DNA of 64,000 nucleotides from FEN-1350 sp964643355 (GTDB lineage: Bacteria; Planctomycetota; Phycisphaerae; Sedimentisphaerales; Anaerohalosphaeraceae), in assembly GCA_964643355.1 (NCBI GenBank), contig CAZXPW010000023.1, forward strand, positions 3,430-67,429, written 5' to 3'. The notes beneath the pieces are model-generated. The model saw only the letters and a program-made list of their open reading frames with translations, ran no database searches and was not told the DNA's origin. This document shows positions 62,279-64,000 of this stretch, piece after piece. Within the stretch, counting starts at the first letter, position 1, and every line of letters begins with the position of its first letter. The position numbers and the translations under genes are program-made.

Positions 62279-62956
62279 ATGGACACGGGTCATCCGGAAT
62301 CCATCGTCACCATAACAGCCAAGAGCGAACTGTCGCGGAAACGGTTGCTTGACGCCGCAGAAATTTTATTCGCCGAAAAGGGGTATGATAAGACCACGGT
62401 TCGGGAAATCACCGAGTCGGCGAAATGCAATGTCGCTTCGATCAACTATCACTTCCAGAACAAGGACAATCTGTACCGAGAAGTGTATATCCGTCGGGTT
62501 CGGCAACTTCGTGAGATCCGGATCGCGGCGATTGAACAGGTAATGTCGCGCGGATCAAAGGCGACCCTGGAGGATTTGATCCGAAGCTATGCCCAAAGTT
62601 TTCTGGAGCCGATGGTCCAGGGTCAATCCCGACAGGCCCTGATGAAGCTGATGACCCGGGAACTGAACGAACCCCGATTGCCGAAAGAGACCTTCTTTGA
62701 CGAGATGGTCTGGCCCGTACAGGAACAACTGGAAAAAGCCATCAAGATCTTTTGCCCCGGAATTGATCGCTCCAAAAACTTTTTCTCCATCCAGGGAATT
62801 GTGGGGCAGTTGCTGCATTTTATTCGGATGCACGATCTTCACCAAACTCACCCGCGTCTGCCCGCGCCGCCTGAAACACATGCGATGATCGAATACCTGA
62901 CTCGGTTTTCCTCGGCGGGAATCCGAGCGCTGGCCGGAAAGGAATCCGGCGCATGA
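62279..62956 (+). CDS. TetR-family transcriptional repressor
   Basis: This 225-residue protein has an N-terminal helix-turn-helix (KRLLDAAEILFAEKGYDKTTVREI and CNVASINYHFQNKDNLYREV, about 20-70) and a helical ligand-binding domain of the CerR/DUF1956 type. AAGGGG precedes the ATG at 62279. The stop overlaps the efflux gene start (ATGA), so it probably controls its own operon via the 62223-62264 palindrome. Confidence 0.92.
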   Translation: MDTGHPESIVTITAKSELSRKRLLDAAEILFAEKGYDKTTVREITESAKCNVASINYHFQNKDNLYREVYIRRVRQLREIRIAAIEQVMSRGSKATLEDLIRSYAQSFLEPMVQGQSRQALMKLMTRELNEPRLPKETFFDEMVWPVQEQLEKAIKIFCPGIDRSKNFFSIQGIVGQLLHFIRMHDLHQTHPRLPAPPETHAMIEYLTRFSSAGIRALAGKESGA

Positions 62957-63972
62957 AAATCCCGTATGGAATGATCCTGGCGGCACTTCTGGTTTTCGCG
63001 GCAAACGGGTGCATGGTGGGGCCGGACTATTCGCGGCCGATGATTGTGGATGGCGACGAGCCGTTTACCCGGTTACCGGTCAACTGGATCGATCCGAACG
63101 ACCCGGCGGCGGTGGGGCCGTGGTGGAAAAACTTTCATGATCCGACTCTGGACGCCCTGATCGTCGAGGCCTTGGCCCGGAACCTGGATATTCAGTCGGC
63201 AGCCGCGGCGGTGATGGAATCGCAGGCGTTGCTGGAGGCGAGCTTCGGGGCACGGTTGCCATCCATCCAATACGCCGCGTCGCGGACGCGATCAGAGAGC
63301 CCCTCGATGTTCGCGGGGATCGAATCGGAGCCGACAACAACTTACAGACAGGAACTGTCGATTTCGTATATCGCGGATGTCTTCGGACGGTTGCGAAGGG
63401 CCGAGCGCGCGGCACAGAACGACTTGTCGGCGGCACAGGAAACCGAACAGGCAATCGTCCATTCCATCATCGCCGGGGTGACGCGAGCGAGGGTGAGCAT
63501 CTTCACGCAGCAGCGACTGTTGGAAGTGGCCCGGCGAAATGTGGAAAGCCGGACGAACACGCTGAATGTGGTCGAACGACGATACCGGCAGGGATTGCTC
63601 AGCCCGGTGGATATCTATTTGGCGCGGGAAAATATCGCGGCGGTTCAGTCGCAGATTCCGCAACTGGAACAAGGAATTTTGCTGTCGTCGAATAGTCTGG
63701 ATGTGCTGACGGGTCGTCGGCCGGGAACGCGGGAAGAATTGCCCGGAACACTGGGAGAGATGCCGGAGCTGGAACCGGTGCCTGTGGGGTTGCCGGCGGG
63801 TCTGCTGGATCGCCGGCCGGATGTGCGGGCCGCCGAACAACGGCTGGTGGCTGCGACCGAACGAGTGGGGGTCTCGATCGCGGCAATGTATCCGGACTTG
63901 ACGCTCTCGGCGCTGGGCGGATATCAATCGGATCGATTTCGGATGTTAACCCGGATATTTCACAAAATCTGA
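62953..63972 (+). pseudogene. NodT-family outer-membrane efflux protein, apparently frameshifted
   Basis: The frame has a lipoprotein signal (GCMVGPDY, Cys20) and the NodT core: WWKNFHDPTLDALIVEALARN, ISYIADVFGRLRRAERAA, VERRYRQGLLSPVDIYLAREN, GLPAGLLDRRPDVRAAEQRL. It stops at residue 339, short of the family's usual 450-500. Beyond about 63940 the downstream frame that fits the family stays open to the window edge, starting DVNPDISQNLNIF. Adding one T to the TTT run at 63937-63939 would restore it. The lesion could be real or a sequencing error. It is coupled to the TetR gene by ATGA. Confidence 0.75.
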
Positions 63973-64000
63973 ATATTTTCGATGAACAAAATGTCCTAAC

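Noticed and set aside
1..64000. CRISPR arrays, tRNA genes and intact transposases
   Set aside because: I searched for regular spaced repeats, cloverleaf-like segments and transposase motifs and found none that I can support.

Overview
The window most likely comes from a planctomycete, probably class Phycisphaerae. Pointers are a PEP-CTERM surface protein, Tat-exported GH116 and DUF1080 sugar enzymes, PQQ-type propellers, many secreted carbohydrate-active proteins, an ECF sigma operon with an unusual secreted coiled-coil product, and a GC-rich chromosome with short palindromic intergenic elements. This placement is an inference from gene content, not from a marker-gene tree. Housekeeping genes (rpsA, clpC, mfd, aroB, purE, rnpB, cmk, ispH) show it is chromosomal.

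Layout. 1-1243: the 3' end of an AT-rich unrecognised gene, then an intergenic cluster of six or seven hairpins. 1244-3991 (-): an ECF sigma factor, a membrane-anchored partner and a secreted Gly/Met-rich coiled-coil protein. 4153-12532 (+): a glycan-degradation cluster of a GHL6-like lipoprotein, a double beta-helix protein, a GH116 enzyme carrying an inserted carbohydrate-binding-like domain, and an NlpC/P60-like lipoprotein. 12545-23112: acylphosphatase, then a co-directional core block of GAF-SpoIIE phosphatase, cmk, plsC, ispH, rpsA, sigma-70 factor, apt, aroB and the two-step arginine-to-putrescine pathway (pdaD, speB). 23122-27558 (-): rhomboid protease and mfd. 27589-29400: a small accessory patch with a decayed HEPN/MNT pair and small hypotheticals. 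29619-38074: a homocysteine methyltransferase/MTHFR fusion, clpC, a membrane protein, and the flotillin-NfeD pair. 38546-42591: a PEP-CTERM protein, a PQQ propeller, a TIM-barrel isomerase and a DUF1080 hydrolase.

42685-46177: an orphan AmmeMemoRadiSam B protein, purE, and a ParA ATPase fused to a glycogen-binding (AMPK/CBM48-type) domain, which is the most unusual protein here. 46290-51927 (-): an eight-gene ArsR-controlled arsenic/thiol-redox operon with a clear promoter and operator. 51964-62092: an EamA transporter overlapping a transglutaminase-like protein, palindromic repeats, sialate O-acetylesterase, an HI0933 flavoprotein, RNase P RNA, an ATP-grasp ligase, a zinc metallopeptidase and a carbohydrate porin. 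62214-64000: a TetR regulator behind a perfect sigma-70 promoter inside a 42-bp palindrome, coupled to an outer-membrane efflux protein that appears frameshifted near the window edge.

I saw no CRISPR array, no intact transposase and no recognisable tRNA.
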